DNA of 64,000 nucleotides from Pantoea coffeiphila (GTDB lineage: Bacteria; Pseudomonadota; Gammaproteobacteria; Enterobacterales; Enterobacteriaceae): contig NZ_JAFBFW010000006.1 in assembly GCF_016909495.1 (NCBI RefSeq), forward strand, positions 186,001-250,000, given 5' to 3'. The position numbers were made by a program, and so were the translations under genes. The notes under the pieces are model-generated. The model searched no databases and was not told the DNA's origin. It saw only the letters and a list, made by a program, of their open reading frames with translations. Below are positions 34,413 to 44,800 of this stretch, one piece after another. Each line of letters opens with the position of its first letter. The stretch's first letter is position 1.

Positions 34413-35291
34413 TCAGCGGCCCAGCTCGGCCAGTAAAAAGTCGATCAGCACGCGGATGGTTTCACTCTGCTGACGATGCTGCGGATACACCGCGCTCAGC
34501 GTCAGTGACGACGGATGACACGCATCCAGTACCGTGACTAAATCCCCACGCTTCAGCGCCTCACCGACGATAAACTCCGGCAGCAGCACCAGACCCAGCC
34601 CGGCCACCGCCGCATCCCGCAGCACCTCACCGTTATTGCTCTGCATCGGACCGCACACGGCGAAAACCTTCGTTTTACCTTCAACGTTCAGCTCCCAGCC
34701 GTACTGTCCTTCTCGCCCGAAGCGCAGGCAGGCGTGATGCTGCAAATCCTCCGCTACCTGCGGGATGCCTGCCCGCTGAAGATAGGCCGGGCTGGCGCAG
34801 ATCACCCGCTTCAGCTCGCCCAGACGGCGGGCCATCAGCGTGGAATCAGCCAGCGTGCCGATGCGAATCGCCATATCAAACCCTTCGCCAATCACATCCA
34901 CGTAGCGGTCCGCCAGTTCGGAGTGCAGCTGCACGGCGGGATGGCGGGCCAGAAAGGCGGCCAGCAGCGGCGACAGATGGCTCATGCCGAAGGACATCGG
35001 CATGCTCAGGCGAAAGGTGCCGTGCAGCTCGCGGCGGTGCTCCGAAACCGACTGCTCCGCCTCCTGAATGTTGTCGAGGATCTTCAGCGCGTGCCGGGCA
35101 AAGGTCTGCCCGGCGTCGGTCACCGACAGCTTACGGGTGTTGCGGACCAGCAGGCGTGCGCCGAGCGACGCCTCCAGCGCGGCCATGCGGCGGCTGACGT
35201 ACTGCTTGGACAACAGCAGCTGTTCGGCCGCGGCGGTGAAGCTGCCGGCGTTAATCACGGCGACGTAAATTCTGAGGTCTTCTATCTGCAT
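34413..35291 (-). CDS. LysR-family transcriptional regulator
   Basis: 292 residues from MQIEDLRIYVAVINAGSFTA; a 14-codon upstream extension is possible but lacks a site. HTH TAAAEQLLLSKQYVSRRMAA; effector domain with GTFRLSMPMSFGMSHLSPLL and EGFDMAIRIGTLADSTLMAR. Divergent from the pirin gene 125 bp away; LysR-pirin pairs are common in Enterobacterales and proteobacteria, so pirin is the likely target. Confidence 0.88.
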   Translation of the reverse strand: MQIEDLRIYVAVINAGSFTAAAEQLLLSKQYVSRRMAALEASLGARLLVRNTRKLSVTDAGQTFARHALKILDNIQEAEQSVSEHRRELHGTFRLSMPMSFGMSHLSPLLAAFLARHPAVQLHSELADRYVDVIGEGFDMAIRIGTLADSTLMARRLGELKRVICASPAYLQRAGIPQVAEDLQHHACLRFGREGQYGWELNVEGKTKVFAVCGPMQSNNGEVLRDAAVAGLGLVLLPEFIVGEALKRGDLVTVLDACHPSSLTLSAVYPQHRQQSETIRVLIDFLLAELGR

Positions 35292-35416
35292 ATTGTCCAC
35301 TAAAATGTGACAGTGATTGCCGGTGCAGGCCATTGTTGGGCATATGAGTTTACTTATATTCTGTCTCTATCGGAAGGGCAAACGCCCGCCACCCAACAAA
35401 AACTAAGGAACACATC

Positions 35417-36142
35417 ATGATCGAGCAAAGACTTTCAGCACAGCGTGGCCTGGGCGATCACGGCTGGTTGCATTCACGCCACACCTTCTCATTCGCTAAC
35501 TACTGGGACCCAAAACAGGTCGGTTTCTCAGACCTGCTGGTGATTAACGATGACCAGGTGGCCAAATCCCGCGGCTTTGGCGCACACCCGCACAGCAACA
35601 TGGAGATCATCTCCTACGTACTGGAAGGTGCGCTGGCGCATAAAGATTCCATGGGAACCGGTTCGGTGATTGTCCCCGGTGACGTGCAGTTGATGAGCGC
35701 GGGCAGCGGCGTGACCCACAGCGAGTTCAACCATTCGCAGACGGAAGGCGTGCACTTCCTGCAAATCTGGATTGTGCCAGCGGAAAAAAATACCGCGCCG
35801 GGCTATCAGCAGGTTTCCGTGCCGGACAGCGAAAAGCGCGGCCAGATGCGGCTGATTGTCTCGCCGCAGGGTGCCGACGGGTCGCTGAAGGTGCGCCAGG
35901 ACATGCGGATTTACGCCGGTCTGTTTAACGGTGACGAAAGCCAGACGGTGACGCTGCCGGACGATCGCTACGCGTACATCCACGTTGCCCGTGGCAGCAT
36001 CACCGTCAACGGCATTGAGTTTAAGGAGGGCGACGGGGCGCGGGTGCGTAACGAGCAGAAGCTGACCTTTACCGACGGCCAGGATGCGGAAGTGCTGCTG
36101 TTCGATCTGCGCCCGGTGGAAGTGAACCAGCCAACGCGCTAA
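35417..36142 (+). CDS. Pirin-family protein (YhhW-like, possible quercetin 2,3-dioxygenase)
   Basis: 241 residues, bicupin. The metal motif is visible: HPHSNMEIISYVLEG gives two His and a Glu, and TGSVIVPGDVQLMSAGSGVT, HSEFNH a further His. YhhW of E. coli has quercetinase activity in vitro; physiological substrates are unclear. GGAACACATC precedes the ATG. Single gene with its own terminator, divergent from LysR. Confidence 0.9.
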   Translation: MIEQRLSAQRGLGDHGWLHSRHTFSFANYWDPKQVGFSDLLVINDDQVAKSRGFGAHPHSNMEIISYVLEGALAHKDSMGTGSVIVPGDVQLMSAGSGVTHSEFNHSQTEGVHFLQIWIVPAEKNTAPGYQQVSVPDSEKRGQMRLIVSPQGADGSLKVRQDMRIYAGLFNGDESQTVTLPDDRYAYIHVARGSITVNGIEFKEGDGARVRNEQKLTFTDGQDAEVLLFDLRPVEVNQPTR

Positions 36143-36154
36143 GCGACAGAGGAT

Positions 36155-36187
36155 AAAAAGCGCTGACTTCGGTCAGCGCTTTTTTTA
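36155..36187 (+). terminator. Terminator after the pirin gene
   Basis: AAAAAGCGCTGAC-TTCG-GTCAGCGCTTTTTTT, near-perfect stem with A- and T-tracts; may also serve the convergent MFS gene. Confidence 0.9.
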
Positions 36188-36211
36188 TGCCGTTAACGTT
36201 AAGCGAGTCGT

Positions 36212-37837
36212 TTAAACCGGGGCCACCAGATAACGAACGTCCGGCACGTTATCTTTCTGGTGAAATTCCCAGACCCGGTTCTGGATTTTTTGATCGTTCA
36301 TGGTGTAGCGATCCTGCTGGCGCAGGTGTTCCATCCAGGAACCCACGATGAAGGTTTCCACAAAAATGCCCGGCTGCAGGATATCTTCATACACCGACCA
36401 GTTAATGGCCCCGCCGCGCCGCCTGACGCGCCGCATATCCTGCATACACAGGATAAAGTCATGCGCGTCCTGCTGGCGGATTAGATATTCATAGCTCACC
36501 ATCACCGGTCCGCGATCGTGGTGAATATCCAGTGCCGGAACGGCGCTGTCGACATTGCTGAGGTCAAGATCCAGGTCCGGGTCCTGATTCAGCCGCCAGC
36601 GCAGTACCGTCGTGCTGGCCAGTATCATGCCGACCGTGGCCACGCACAGAGACACCGGAATACCGTAATGCGAGGCCAGCTGCCCCCATACTGCGCTGCC
36701 GACGGTCATGGAGCCGAAGAACACGGTAAGGTATACCGCCAGCGCGCGGGCTTTCACCCATTTCGCGGCGCTGCGCTGCGCCCCCAGATTCAGCGTGGAG
36801 AGGACCGCAATCCACGAGAAGCCGGTAAAGAATTCGAAGGCGTTCAGCAGCCAGAAATTTCGCACAAAGGCCAGCGCCAGCAGAGTGACGGCGAACATCA
36901 GGCTGGACAGGACCATCAGCCGATCCGGGTTAAAGCGCTGGCGCATCCGTGGCAGCAGCACGGCACCGAAAATCGCGCCGACGCCGATAAACGCCAGCAT
37001 TATCCCGTAGCCGCCGGGGCCAAGATTTAACTCGCGGCGGGCGACCAGCGGCAGCAGCGCCCAGCCGGCGCTGCCGAAAACGAAGAAGGCGACCGTACGG
37101 ACCAGCACGTTTCTCAGCACCGGTGCGGCATGCACATAGCGCAAACCCGCGCGCACCGCAGAGAAGAAGTGCTCCGGCGGCAGGCGCTGCACCGCCGGTT
37201 CCGCTTTCCAGCGATAAAGCACCCACGCCACGCCGAGAACGGACAGCGCGTTGAGCAGGAACACCATCCACGGACCGGCAAAGGAGAGGATCAGACCGCC
37301 CAACGCCGGGCCAATGGCACGGCTGATATTAATGCCCAGCGAGTTAAGCGCAATGGCCGGGCCAAGTTCCTCCTTGCGCACCAGATCCGGCACGATTGCC
37401 TGGAACGGCGGTGAACTCATCGCCGCCCCGGCGCTGAGCAGGAATGCCGCGATCAGCAGGATCAATGGCGTCACGTGGCCGGTAAAGGAGAGCACGGTTA
37501 GCCCGGCGGCGGCGATAAACACCCACAGCTGAGAAAACAGTAAATACTTTCGCCTGTCGACAATGTCGGCCATCACCCCGGAAGGCAGGGCAAACAGAAA
37601 CATCGGCAGGCTGGCGGCCGCCTGTACCAGTGCCACGCTGAGCGGATCGGCGCTGAGCGTCAGCATGGTCCAGTTGATGCCGACATCGTTCATCCAGGAA
37701 CCGATGTTAGAAACGACGGTGGCAATCCACAGCAGGCGAAAGACCGGCTGGCTCAGCGGCTGCCACGGTGATGTTCCGGCCTGCGGCGATTCGGCAACCT
37801 CCGGCGTGGCGCTGTGAATATCGTTAGTTTGCGCCAT
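36212..37837 (-). CDS. MFS transporter (MFS_3, EntS-like exporter) with C-terminal soluble domain
   Basis: 541 residues from the ATG seven bases after AGGAGG. Residues about 25-430 hold the 12 helices of an MFS exporter (LFALPSGVMADIVDRRKYLL is the loop 2-3 motif; ALNSLGINISRAIGPALGG motif C). Residues about 440-541 form a soluble tail (ALDIHHDRGPVMVSYEYLIR, FVETFIVGSWMEHLRQQDRY) resembling a dimeric ferredoxin-like/ABM domain, as in other MFS_3 proteins. Substrate unknown; relatives export siderophores or drugs. Lies downstream of but is separated by a terminator from the amidohydrolase. Confidence 0.85.
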   Translation of the reverse strand: MAQTNDIHSATPEVAESPQAGTSPWQPLSQPVFRLLWIATVVSNIGSWMNDVGINWTMLTLSADPLSVALVQAAASLPMFLFALPSGVMADIVDRRKYLLFSQLWVFIAAAGLTVLSFTGHVTPLILLIAAFLLSAGAAMSSPPFQAIVPDLVRKEELGPAIALNSLGINISRAIGPALGGLILSFAGPWMVFLLNALSVLGVAWVLYRWKAEPAVQRLPPEHFFSAVRAGLRYVHAAPVLRNVLVRTVAFFVFGSAGWALLPLVARRELNLGPGGYGIMLAFIGVGAIFGAVLLPRMRQRFNPDRLMVLSSLMFAVTLLALAFVRNFWLLNAFEFFTGFSWIAVLSTLNLGAQRSAAKWVKARALAVYLTVFFGSMTVGSAVWGQLASHYGIPVSLCVATVGMILASTTVLRWRLNQDPDLDLDLSNVDSAVPALDIHHDRGPVMVSYEYLIRQQDAHDFILCMQDMRRVRRRGGAINWSVYEDILQPGIFVETFIVGSWMEHLRQQDRYTMNDQKIQNRVWEFHQKDNVPDVRYLVAPV

Positions 37838-37974
37838 AAGCGCACCTCCTGTTACCAACCCGCCCTGAAAGGCATCCGCAATCGCGATCTTTCATTCGGC
37901 GTCAGTCGGTGACTAAAGTTAAGCGCCTCAGGAAACCCGGCACGACGGCTCGTCCCGCTGAAATCCAGGCGCAG

Positions 37975-38000
37975 AAAAACCGCCCCGTAGTGATACGGGG
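37975..38000 (-). terminator. Terminator of the amidohydrolase gene
   Basis: On the - strand CCCCGTA-TCAC-TACGGGG is followed by CGGTTTTTC. It lies 27 bp after the amidohydrolase stop. Confidence 0.75.
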
Positions 38001-38027
38001 AGGCAGAGTTAATCGTGTTTCAGGGGA

Positions 38028-39905
38028 TCAGAATGCGAAGCAGCTGCAGCCCAGCGCGCCCCAGAAGGCGTTGTCTTCGGCCACCGGCACGCTGGAACCG
38101 CGTGCGATATCATGATGATGGCTGTGCACGCCGCACGGGCCGCTGCACTGGTGAGGCTGCGAAGCAAAGGCCGCGCGACCGTTTGCCTGCGGCGGGGCGC
38201 TGCGGTAGTGGCCCGGGAATTTGATCACCGGTGACCATTCCGGCAGTACCGGAATCGACGGTGGCGCCTCGGAGGTAAACGATCCCGCCGCATACACCAC
38301 GTTGCCGTCGACCACGGTCAGCACCGACTCAATGCCTTTGATCTCTTCTTCCGGCACCGCAAAGTAGTCTTTGCTCAGCACGGCCAGGTCCGCCAGCTGA
38401 CCGGCTTTGATCTGGCCTTTTTTACCCTGCTCGCTGGAGAACCACGCGCTGCCCTGGGTCCACAGCATCAGTGCGGTATCGCGATCCAGGCGGGCGTTGA
38501 CGTCATACATCTGCATGCCGCCGACGGTGCGGCCGGAAACCAGCCAGTACAGCGCGGTCCACGGGTTATAGCTGGCCACGCGGGTGGCATCCGTTCCCAG
38601 ACCGACCGGCACGCCGGTTTCCAGCATCCGCGCAACCGGCGGCGTGTGTTTGGTGGCTTCAATACCGTAGCGTTCGGCGAAATATTCCCCCTGGAACGCC
38701 ATGCGGTGCTGCACCGCGATGCCGCCGCCCAGCTCTTTGATGCGATCGATATTCTTCTGGGTGACGGTTTCCGCATGGTCGAAGAACCAGTGCAGGCCGT
38801 TGAACGGAATATCACGATTCACCTTCTCGAAGACATCCAGCATGCGGCTGATCGATTCGTTGTAGGTGGCGTGCAGGCGGAACGGCCAGCGGTGTTCCAC
38901 CAGGTGGCGCACCACGCGCTCCAGCTCATCTTCCATCCCCGGTGCCAGGTCCGGGCGCGGCTCAAGGAAATCCTCGAAGTCGGCGGCGGAGAACACCAGC
39001 ATCTCGCCCGCGCCGTTGTGACGGAAGTAGTCGGTGCCCTGACCCGGCGTCAGCATATCGGTCCACTTCTCGAAGTCTTCCAGCTCGTGGCCCGGGCGCT
39101 GCGTGAACAGGTTATAGGCGATACGCAGCGTCATCTGCTTTTTCTCGTGCAGCTCGGTGATCACTTCGTAATCTTCCGGGTAGTTCTGGAAGCCGCCGCC
39201 CGCATCGATGGCGCTGGTCAGGCCCAGACGGTTCAGCTCGCGCATAAACTGGCGGGTGGAGTTGACCTGCTGTTCCAGCGGCAGCTTCGGACCTTTGGCC
39301 AGCGTGGAGTACAGGATCATCGCGTTCGGACGGGCAATCAGCATACCCGTCGGGTTGCCGTTGCTGTCGCGCTGGATCTCGCCGCCCGGCGGGTTTGGCG
39401 TATCGCGGGTGTAGCCCACCACTTTTAACGCCGCGCGGTTCAGCAGGGCGCGATCGTACAGGTGCAGCACAAAGACCGGGGTATCCGGCGCGGCTTCGTT
39501 GATCTCTTCCAGCGTTGGCATGCGGCGCTCGGCAAACTGGAACTCATTCCAGCCGCCGACCACGCGCACCCACTGCGGGTTTGGCGTGCGCAGCGCCTGT
39601 TCTCTCAGCATACGCATGGCGTCGGCAATCGACGGCACGCCTTCCCAGCGGAGCTCCAGGTTGTAGTTCAGCCCGCCGCGGATCAGGTGCAGGTGTGAAT
39701 CGTTCAGCCCCGGTACCGCCGTGTGCCCCTTCAGATCGATGATCTTCGTGCCTTCACAACTGTGCTGCATCACCTCGGCAAGAGTGCCGACTTCCAGAAA
39801 CTTGCCGTCGCGGATCGCGACAGCGTCGGCAATCGGATTTTCGCGATCGACGGTATGAAAACGGCCGTTGGTTAAAATCAGGTCTGCTTTACCCAGCGTT
39901 ACCAT
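38028..39905 (-). CDS. YtcJ-like amidohydrolase
   Basis: 625 residues. N-terminal beta-sandwich (DLILTNGRFHTVDRENPIAD), metal motif His-x-His in VPGLNDSHLHLIRGG, then DAGGGFQNYPEDYE, the metal Hises in RLHATYNESI and HWFFDHAETV, GLGTDATRVASYNPW with the catalytic Asp, and IKAGQLADLAVLSKDYFAV. The family hydrolyses amide bonds in N-substituted or cyclic compounds; substrate unknown. The 60-residue C-terminal extension ends with a Cys/His-rich stretch (CSGPCGVHSHHHD) that is unusual for the family. Divergent from the YcaC-like gene. Confidence 0.85.
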   Translation of the reverse strand: MVTLGKADLILTNGRFHTVDRENPIADAVAIRDGKFLEVGTLAEVMQHSCEGTKIIDLKGHTAVPGLNDSHLHLIRGGLNYNLELRWEGVPSIADAMRMLREQALRTPNPQWVRVVGGWNEFQFAERRMPTLEEINEAAPDTPVFVLHLYDRALLNRAALKVVGYTRDTPNPPGGEIQRDSNGNPTGMLIARPNAMILYSTLAKGPKLPLEQQVNSTRQFMRELNRLGLTSAIDAGGGFQNYPEDYEVITELHEKKQMTLRIAYNLFTQRPGHELEDFEKWTDMLTPGQGTDYFRHNGAGEMLVFSAADFEDFLEPRPDLAPGMEDELERVVRHLVEHRWPFRLHATYNESISRMLDVFEKVNRDIPFNGLHWFFDHAETVTQKNIDRIKELGGGIAVQHRMAFQGEYFAERYGIEATKHTPPVARMLETGVPVGLGTDATRVASYNPWTALYWLVSGRTVGGMQMYDVNARLDRDTALMLWTQGSAWFSSEQGKKGQIKAGQLADLAVLSKDYFAVPEEEIKGIESVLTVVDGNVVYAAGSFTSEAPPSIPVLPEWSPVIKFPGHYRSAPPQANGRAAFASQPHQCSGPCGVHSHHHDIARGSSVPVAEDNAFWGALGCSCFAF

Positions 39906-39982
39906 AGAACCTCCTGAACTGAGATGTCCGAATCAGGCCGACGGCCACGGACAAAGAAAATCGCTGCCGGAAAAGGCAGGAC

Positions 39983-40066
39983 GTATAGGTAGATGACGGG
40001 ATTATGGTCAGCAGGGCGGACGAGCGTCTAGTTATACAAACGGATAGGTATCCCTCCGTATAGGTA
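39983..40066. promoter_or_regulatory. Three GTATAGGTA-type direct repeats in the amidohydrolase/YcaC intergenic region
   Basis: GTATAGGTA at 39983-39991 and 40058-40066 and GGATAGGTA at 40042-40050; the last two are 16 bp apart. The 316-bp gap between the divergent starts (39905 and 40222) holds no gene. Repeats of this kind suggest a regulator that binds direct repeats; none is encoded next to it. Confidence 0.45.
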
Positions 40067-40221
40067 TACACAGAGATAATAGTGCGGCGAAAAAAAGCTT
40101 CGTAGACTGCGCTCCATGGTCAACCCGGGACGCTCCACAGCGCCGCGACCCGGATGATGCAGAGTCATTAACGTCGTCATTTTTTATTAATCCAGCAACA
40201 TTAACCTCAATGGGTATTACT

Positions 40222-40908
40222 ATGACTAACTCGAAGCTTGAAGTCCTGACGCCACATAACAGCCAGATCATCTTCATCGACCAGCAGCCGCAGATGGCTT
40301 TTGGCGTGCAGTCAATTGACCGTCAGGTGCTGAAGAACAACACCGTTGCGCTGGCAAAGGCGGCGAAGGTCTTCAATATCCCAACCATTATCACCACCGT
40401 GGAAACCGAAAGCTTCTCGGGCAACACCTATCCGGAGCTGCTGGACGTGTTCCCTGGCCAGGACATCCTGGAGCGTACGTCAATGAACTCCTGGGACGAC
40501 CAGAAAGTGCGTGATGCGCTGGCGGCGAACGGCAAGAAAAAAGTGGTGGTGTCCGGCCTGTGGACCGAAGTGTGTAACAACAGCTTCGCCCTGTGCGCCA
40601 TGCTGGAAGGCGGCTACGAAATCTATATGGTGGCTGACGCATCTGGCGGTACGACCAAAGAAGCGCATGACTACGCGATGCAGCGCATGATCCAGGCCGG
40701 TGTGATCCCGGTGACCTGGCAGCAGGTGATGCTGGAATGGCAGCGCGACTGGGCACACCGCGATACCTACAACGCCGTGATGGACATTGCGAAAGAGCAT
40801 TCTGGTGCTTACGGTATCGGCGTGGATTACGCCTACACCATGGTGCACAAAGCGCCTTCACGTCAGAAGAGCGAACACCGTACCCTGGCTCCGGTCCCGG
40901 CACGTTAA
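40222..40908 (+). CDS. Isochorismatase-like cysteine hydrolase, YcaC-like
   Basis: 228 residues from MTNSKLEV (an ATG four codons upstream lacks a ribosome site). Isochorismatase fold with the triad Asp in IIFIDQQPQ, Lys in GKKKVVVSGLWTE and Cys in EVCNNSFALC. YcaC proteins form octamers and their natural substrate is unknown. Divergent from the amidohydrolase and followed by two XapX membrane-peptide genes, which often accompany such hydrolases. A short Lys/Arg-rich tail follows the domain. Confidence 0.87.
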   Translation: MTNSKLEVLTPHNSQIIFIDQQPQMAFGVQSIDRQVLKNNTVALAKAAKVFNIPTIITTVETESFSGNTYPELLDVFPGQDILERTSMNSWDDQKVRDALAANGKKKVVVSGLWTEVCNNSFALCAMLEGGYEIYMVADASGGTTKEAHDYAMQRMIQAGVIPVTWQQVMLEWQRDWAHRDTYNAVMDIAKEHSGAYGIGVDYAYTMVHKAPSRQKSEHRTLAPVPAR

Positions 40909-40970
40909 TTGTTCTTTGCCGGCCGGTGCCCCGTGCGCCGGCTGGCTTTGACTCATGACGGGGGAAAACC

Positions 40971-41129
40971 ATGAGTCCGTTACTCGTTTCGCTGGGCGCA
41001 GGTGTGTTGATCGGGCTGGTTTACGCGCTGCTGAACGTGCGCTCACCGGCACCGCCCGCCATTGCGCTGATTGGCCTGCTGGGCATGGTTATCGGTGGTC
41101 AGCTTGCCGCGCAGTTCCTGTCGCGTTGA
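40971..41129 (+). CDS. XapX-domain small membrane protein 1 (52 aa)
   Basis: 52 residues, two hydrophobic helices: SPLLVSLGAGVLIGLVYALL, then PAPPAIALIGLLGMVIGGQL. The SPAPPAIALIGLLGM segment is the XapX (DUF1427) signature. Role unknown. GGGGAAAACC precedes the ATG. Followed 25 bp later by a second XapX gene. Confidence 0.85.
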   Translation: MSPLLVSLGAGVLIGLVYALLNVRSPAPPAIALIGLLGMVIGGQLAAQFLSR

Positions 41130-41154
41130 TTTCTGCTAACAGGATGGGGTGAAG

Positions 41155-41406
41155 ATGTTAAAGTCTTACGCTATTTCACTGCTGGTCGGTATGCTGGCCG
41201 GTGTGATTTATTCACTGATCGCCGTTGATTCACCGGCTCCACCGATTTTCGCGCTGGTGGGACTGTTTGGCATGCTGGTGGGGGAGCAGATTATCCCGCT
41301 GGTTAAACGGTTGATTAAACGAGAGCCGGTGACGCTCACCTGGTTTAAACAGGAGTGCGTACCGAAAATCAGCGGCACGCCGCCGCCAGACGAAAAGTCT
41401 GGTTAA
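41155..41406 (+). CDS. XapX-domain small membrane protein 2 (83 aa)
   Basis: 83 residues: LVGMLAGVIYSLIAVDSPAP, PIFALVGLFGMLVGEQIIPL give the XapX pair of helices, followed by a basic cytoplasmic tail (KRLIKREPVTLTWFKQECVP) not present in the first copy. A GTG two codons upstream is an alternative start. The tandem XapX pair follows the YcaC-like gene and probably forms one operon with it. Confidence 0.83.
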   Translation: MLKSYAISLLVGMLAGVIYSLIAVDSPAPPIFALVGLFGMLVGEQIIPLVKRLIKREPVTLTWFKQECVPKISGTPPPDEKSG

Positions 41407-41446
41407 GGACGCTCTCACGTTCCTGAGCATTTCAAAGGATAACAGC

Positions 41447-41833
41447 ATGCAGCTGTCGCAGCGCATTGTCGTCGTTGATGACGAACGTTCCGTTCGCAGT
41501 GGGTTGAGTAACCTGCTCCAGTCGGAGGGATACTCAACCCGGATTTATGAGTCGGCGGAAACGCTGCTGGATGATGCCGATGCGTTGGCCGAGGCTGCGC
41601 TGTTTATCATTGATGTCAGGCTCAAAGGGATCAGCGGTTTTGAGCTGTTTATTGAACTTACCCGGCGCATTGAAAATCCGCCGGGTATTATTATTTCCGG
41701 CAACGGTGATGACAACACGTTGCGCTATGCCATCAGCCTCGGGGCCATCGCGTTTTTACCGAAGCCCATTGATATCGATACGCTACTTGATAGCGTGCGT
41801 CTGGCGCTGGCGACGGACAGGAGGTGCAGATGA
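41447..41833 (+). CDS. Receiver-only response regulator
   Basis: 128 residues, a single CheY/FixJ-type receiver: acidic pair Asp11/Asp12 (VVVDDERS), phospho-acceptor Asp56 (FIIDVRLKG), Ser84 (IIISGN) and Lys106 (FLPKPID). There is no output domain. Its TGA overlaps the ATG of the giant kinase gene (ATGA), so the two are made together. It could be a phosphate sink or modulator for that kinase. Confidence 0.9.
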   Translation: MQLSQRIVVVDDERSVRSGLSNLLQSEGYSTRIYESAETLLDDADALAEAALFIIDVRLKGISGFELFIELTRRIENPPGIIISGNGDDNTLRYAISLGAIAFLPKPIDIDTLLDSVRLALATDRRCR

Positions 41834-44800
41834 GTACACTGCCGGAGGCGCATCCTCCCTTTGAACCCGGCGCATTATCCCTGTCCGACGAGCTTATCAT
41901 CACCGCCCTGGCGCAGGAGGGAAACAGCGAATGGTTTTTATGCCGCCATCCCTCATCAGGCGAAAAGTGTGTTCTCACCACCGCCGCCAGCGAAGCCGCT
42001 CAGTTTCAGGTTTCACAACTGCTTAAAAATGAATATCTGCTGCGCGACAATCTCTCAACGCAGTGGGCGCTGAAGCCCTCTGCCCATACGCTGTACCACG
42101 GTCGCTATGCGCTGATTTACCCGGATTTCGCCTATCAGACGCTGGCCGATATGATGCGCGAGCAGCGGCCATCGCTGGAGAGCTTCCTGCACAGTGCCGC
42201 CATGCTGGCCGGTACGCTGGGGATGATGCACCAGCAGGGGCTGATCCACGGCGATATCAAACCGGCCCATTTTTTCGTTAGCGGAGAGGGCGGTTTCAGG
42301 CTCGGTGGTTTCGGCCTGTCCTGTTCTGCTTCGGAGGTGCTGCTACAAACCCAGCTGCCCGCATCGGGCGGTACACTGGCCTATATGTCCCCGGAGCACA
42401 CCACGCGCACCACCCAGCGGGTCAGCAGCCTGAGCGATCTCTACAGCCTCGGCATCGTGTTGTATGAGCTGCTGACCGGCAAACTGCCGTTTGGCGCGCC
42501 GGGAGCCGGGCATTCTGAGTGGGTGCATCACCATATTGCCTCCGAGCCGCTGCCCCCTGAACGGGTGCGTCACGATGTGCCCGCCGTGGTCTCGGCAATC
42601 GTTCTGCGTTTACTGTGTAAATCGCCGGAGCAGCGCTATCAAAGCGCCGAAGGGCTACAGGCCGATCTGCGCCGCTGCCTGTCGCTTATCACCCCCGACG
42701 GCCAGATTGAAGGCTTTGACCTCGGTTCACAGGATCTGCCACAGACCGGCCCGTCTTCGGATGTGATGTACTACGATCACCCGCAGGCACAAGAGGTGCT
42801 GGACGCATTTGAGCGGTTCAGCCACAGCGGCAAGCACAAGCTGGTGATGATTGGCGGTGCACTCGGTTCGGGGAAGACGTCGCTTATCGCTTCCGCCGCG
42901 AAAAAACTACAGCAGAAGAAACTGCTGCTGACGGTGGTGAAAGCCGATCGGCATTCGCCGATTCTGCCGCACGGTATCCTGATCTCCGCTATTCGCACGC
43001 TGACCCTGCAACTGATGGGACTGCCCGCGATGGATATCGCCCGCTGGCGCGCGCATTTTACCCGCCTGCTGGGTGACTACAGCGAACTGGCGATCCACTT
43101 TTTTCCCGAGCTGGGCGTATTGCTCAATCAGAAAGGCCACTTCGCGGTCGATATCCACTCGCTGGATGCCCGCGATCGTTTCAACACCATGGCCTGTAGC
43201 ATGATCAAAGCGTTTGCCACCCCCGGCAGGCCGCTGGTGATGATGATTGATGATATTCACTGGGCCGATCGCGCCAGCCTGGCACTGCTGCAAAACCTGC
43301 TCAGCCAGAGTGAAGATATCCCGCTGATGGTGGTAGTGAGCCACAAGGATTTCGCCACTTTGCCCTGCCAGACCATGCGCGGGCTGCTGACCACGCTGCG
43401 GGCATCGGCCGTGCGGGTCACCGACATTACGCCGCAGAGCCTGAGCATCAAACAGATTGCCCGTCGGCTGGCGGGCATGTTTCACGTGCGGGCCTCCGCC
43501 ACCTGCGAACTGGCGCGGGTAGTGCATGAAAAAACGGGCGGCAATCCGCTGTTTACTCAGGAGTTTATCCGCCAGGCCGTGCAGCACGGCTTAATCAGTC
43601 ACCGTAAATTCCCGCTGACCTGGCACTACGATCTCGATGCGATCAAGGCCTGCCAGTACAGTGAAAATGTTGCCAGTCTGGTCTTACAGCGCATGGAGAT
43701 TGTGCCGGAAATCACCCGGCGGGTGCTGAGCAGCCTGGCGTGCCTGGGCGGCTCCGGCGGGCTGACTCTGCCCGGCAAAGTATTGAATCTGACGCAGGAA
43801 GAGATCCGCATGCACCTGCTGCCGGCGGCGGTGGCGCAGCTGATTACCCTGCATCAGGATGACTATGCTTTTACTCACGATCGTGTGCATGAAGCGGCAA
43901 TCAACCTGATCGGTACGGATGAGAAAGATCGTCTTCACCTGCGTGCCGCCAGCCTGCTGGCGGAGCGGGCCAATGAGGATCTCAGCAACGATGCGCTGTT
44001 TCGGGTCGTGCATCATGTGGCTGCGATTAAAAACGCCGGGCTGCTTCGTCAGAGCGCGAGCCGATATCGCCAGCTGATCCTGCTGGCAACCCGGCGGGCA
44101 AAAAGCACCGGGGATTATGTTTCGGCGCTGCGATTTTTACAGGCCACCCAGCGAATGGATGCGCCGCTGACGGCGGAAGAAGATTTCACTTTTACCCTGG
44201 AAGCAGCGGAGTGCGAATTCTTGCACGGTAACCTGTCGACCGCGCAGGGCCACTGCACTAAGCTGCTCAGCGCACCGGGGAATCCTACCGATAAGGCGAT
44301 TGCCGCCTGCATGATGGCGGAAATCCATATGCGGCGGTCAGACAGCAAGCTGGCGCTGGAGACGGCAATTGCGTGGCTGGCGGTGTTCGGCATTCATCTG
44401 AACCGCGAGCCGGACAAAGCCGAGTGCGATGCCGCCCGCATCAAACTCAAGGAGCAGGTGGGTAAAAACCCCTATACCCGCCTCAGACCGCTGTCGCTGA
44501 TGACCTGCCGTAAAACCGAAGCGATCATGAATCTGATGGCCAGCGCCTGCATGTTCGCCGCGTTTGTCAGCCCGCGCCTGCACTTTATGATCGTCTGTAA
44601 GATGCTGCATCTGACTATGGACAAGGGAATGACCGGTGCCTCGACGTTTGCGCTTTCCTGGTATGGCGTGCTGTGCGGCGATCATTACAACGAATACAGC
44701 CGGGGATTTGCCAGCACGCTGCTGGCCCGCGAACTGGTCTATAAACACGATTTCACCAGCTTCAAGGCGCGGACGCTGCTGCCGCTGGACCAAGTCAGTA

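Noticed and set aside
40917-40948. GCCGGCCGG/CCGGCTGGC stem between the YcaC-like and XapX genes
   Set aside because: Imperfect and followed by only three T; the XapX genes are more likely co-transcribed with the hydrolase.
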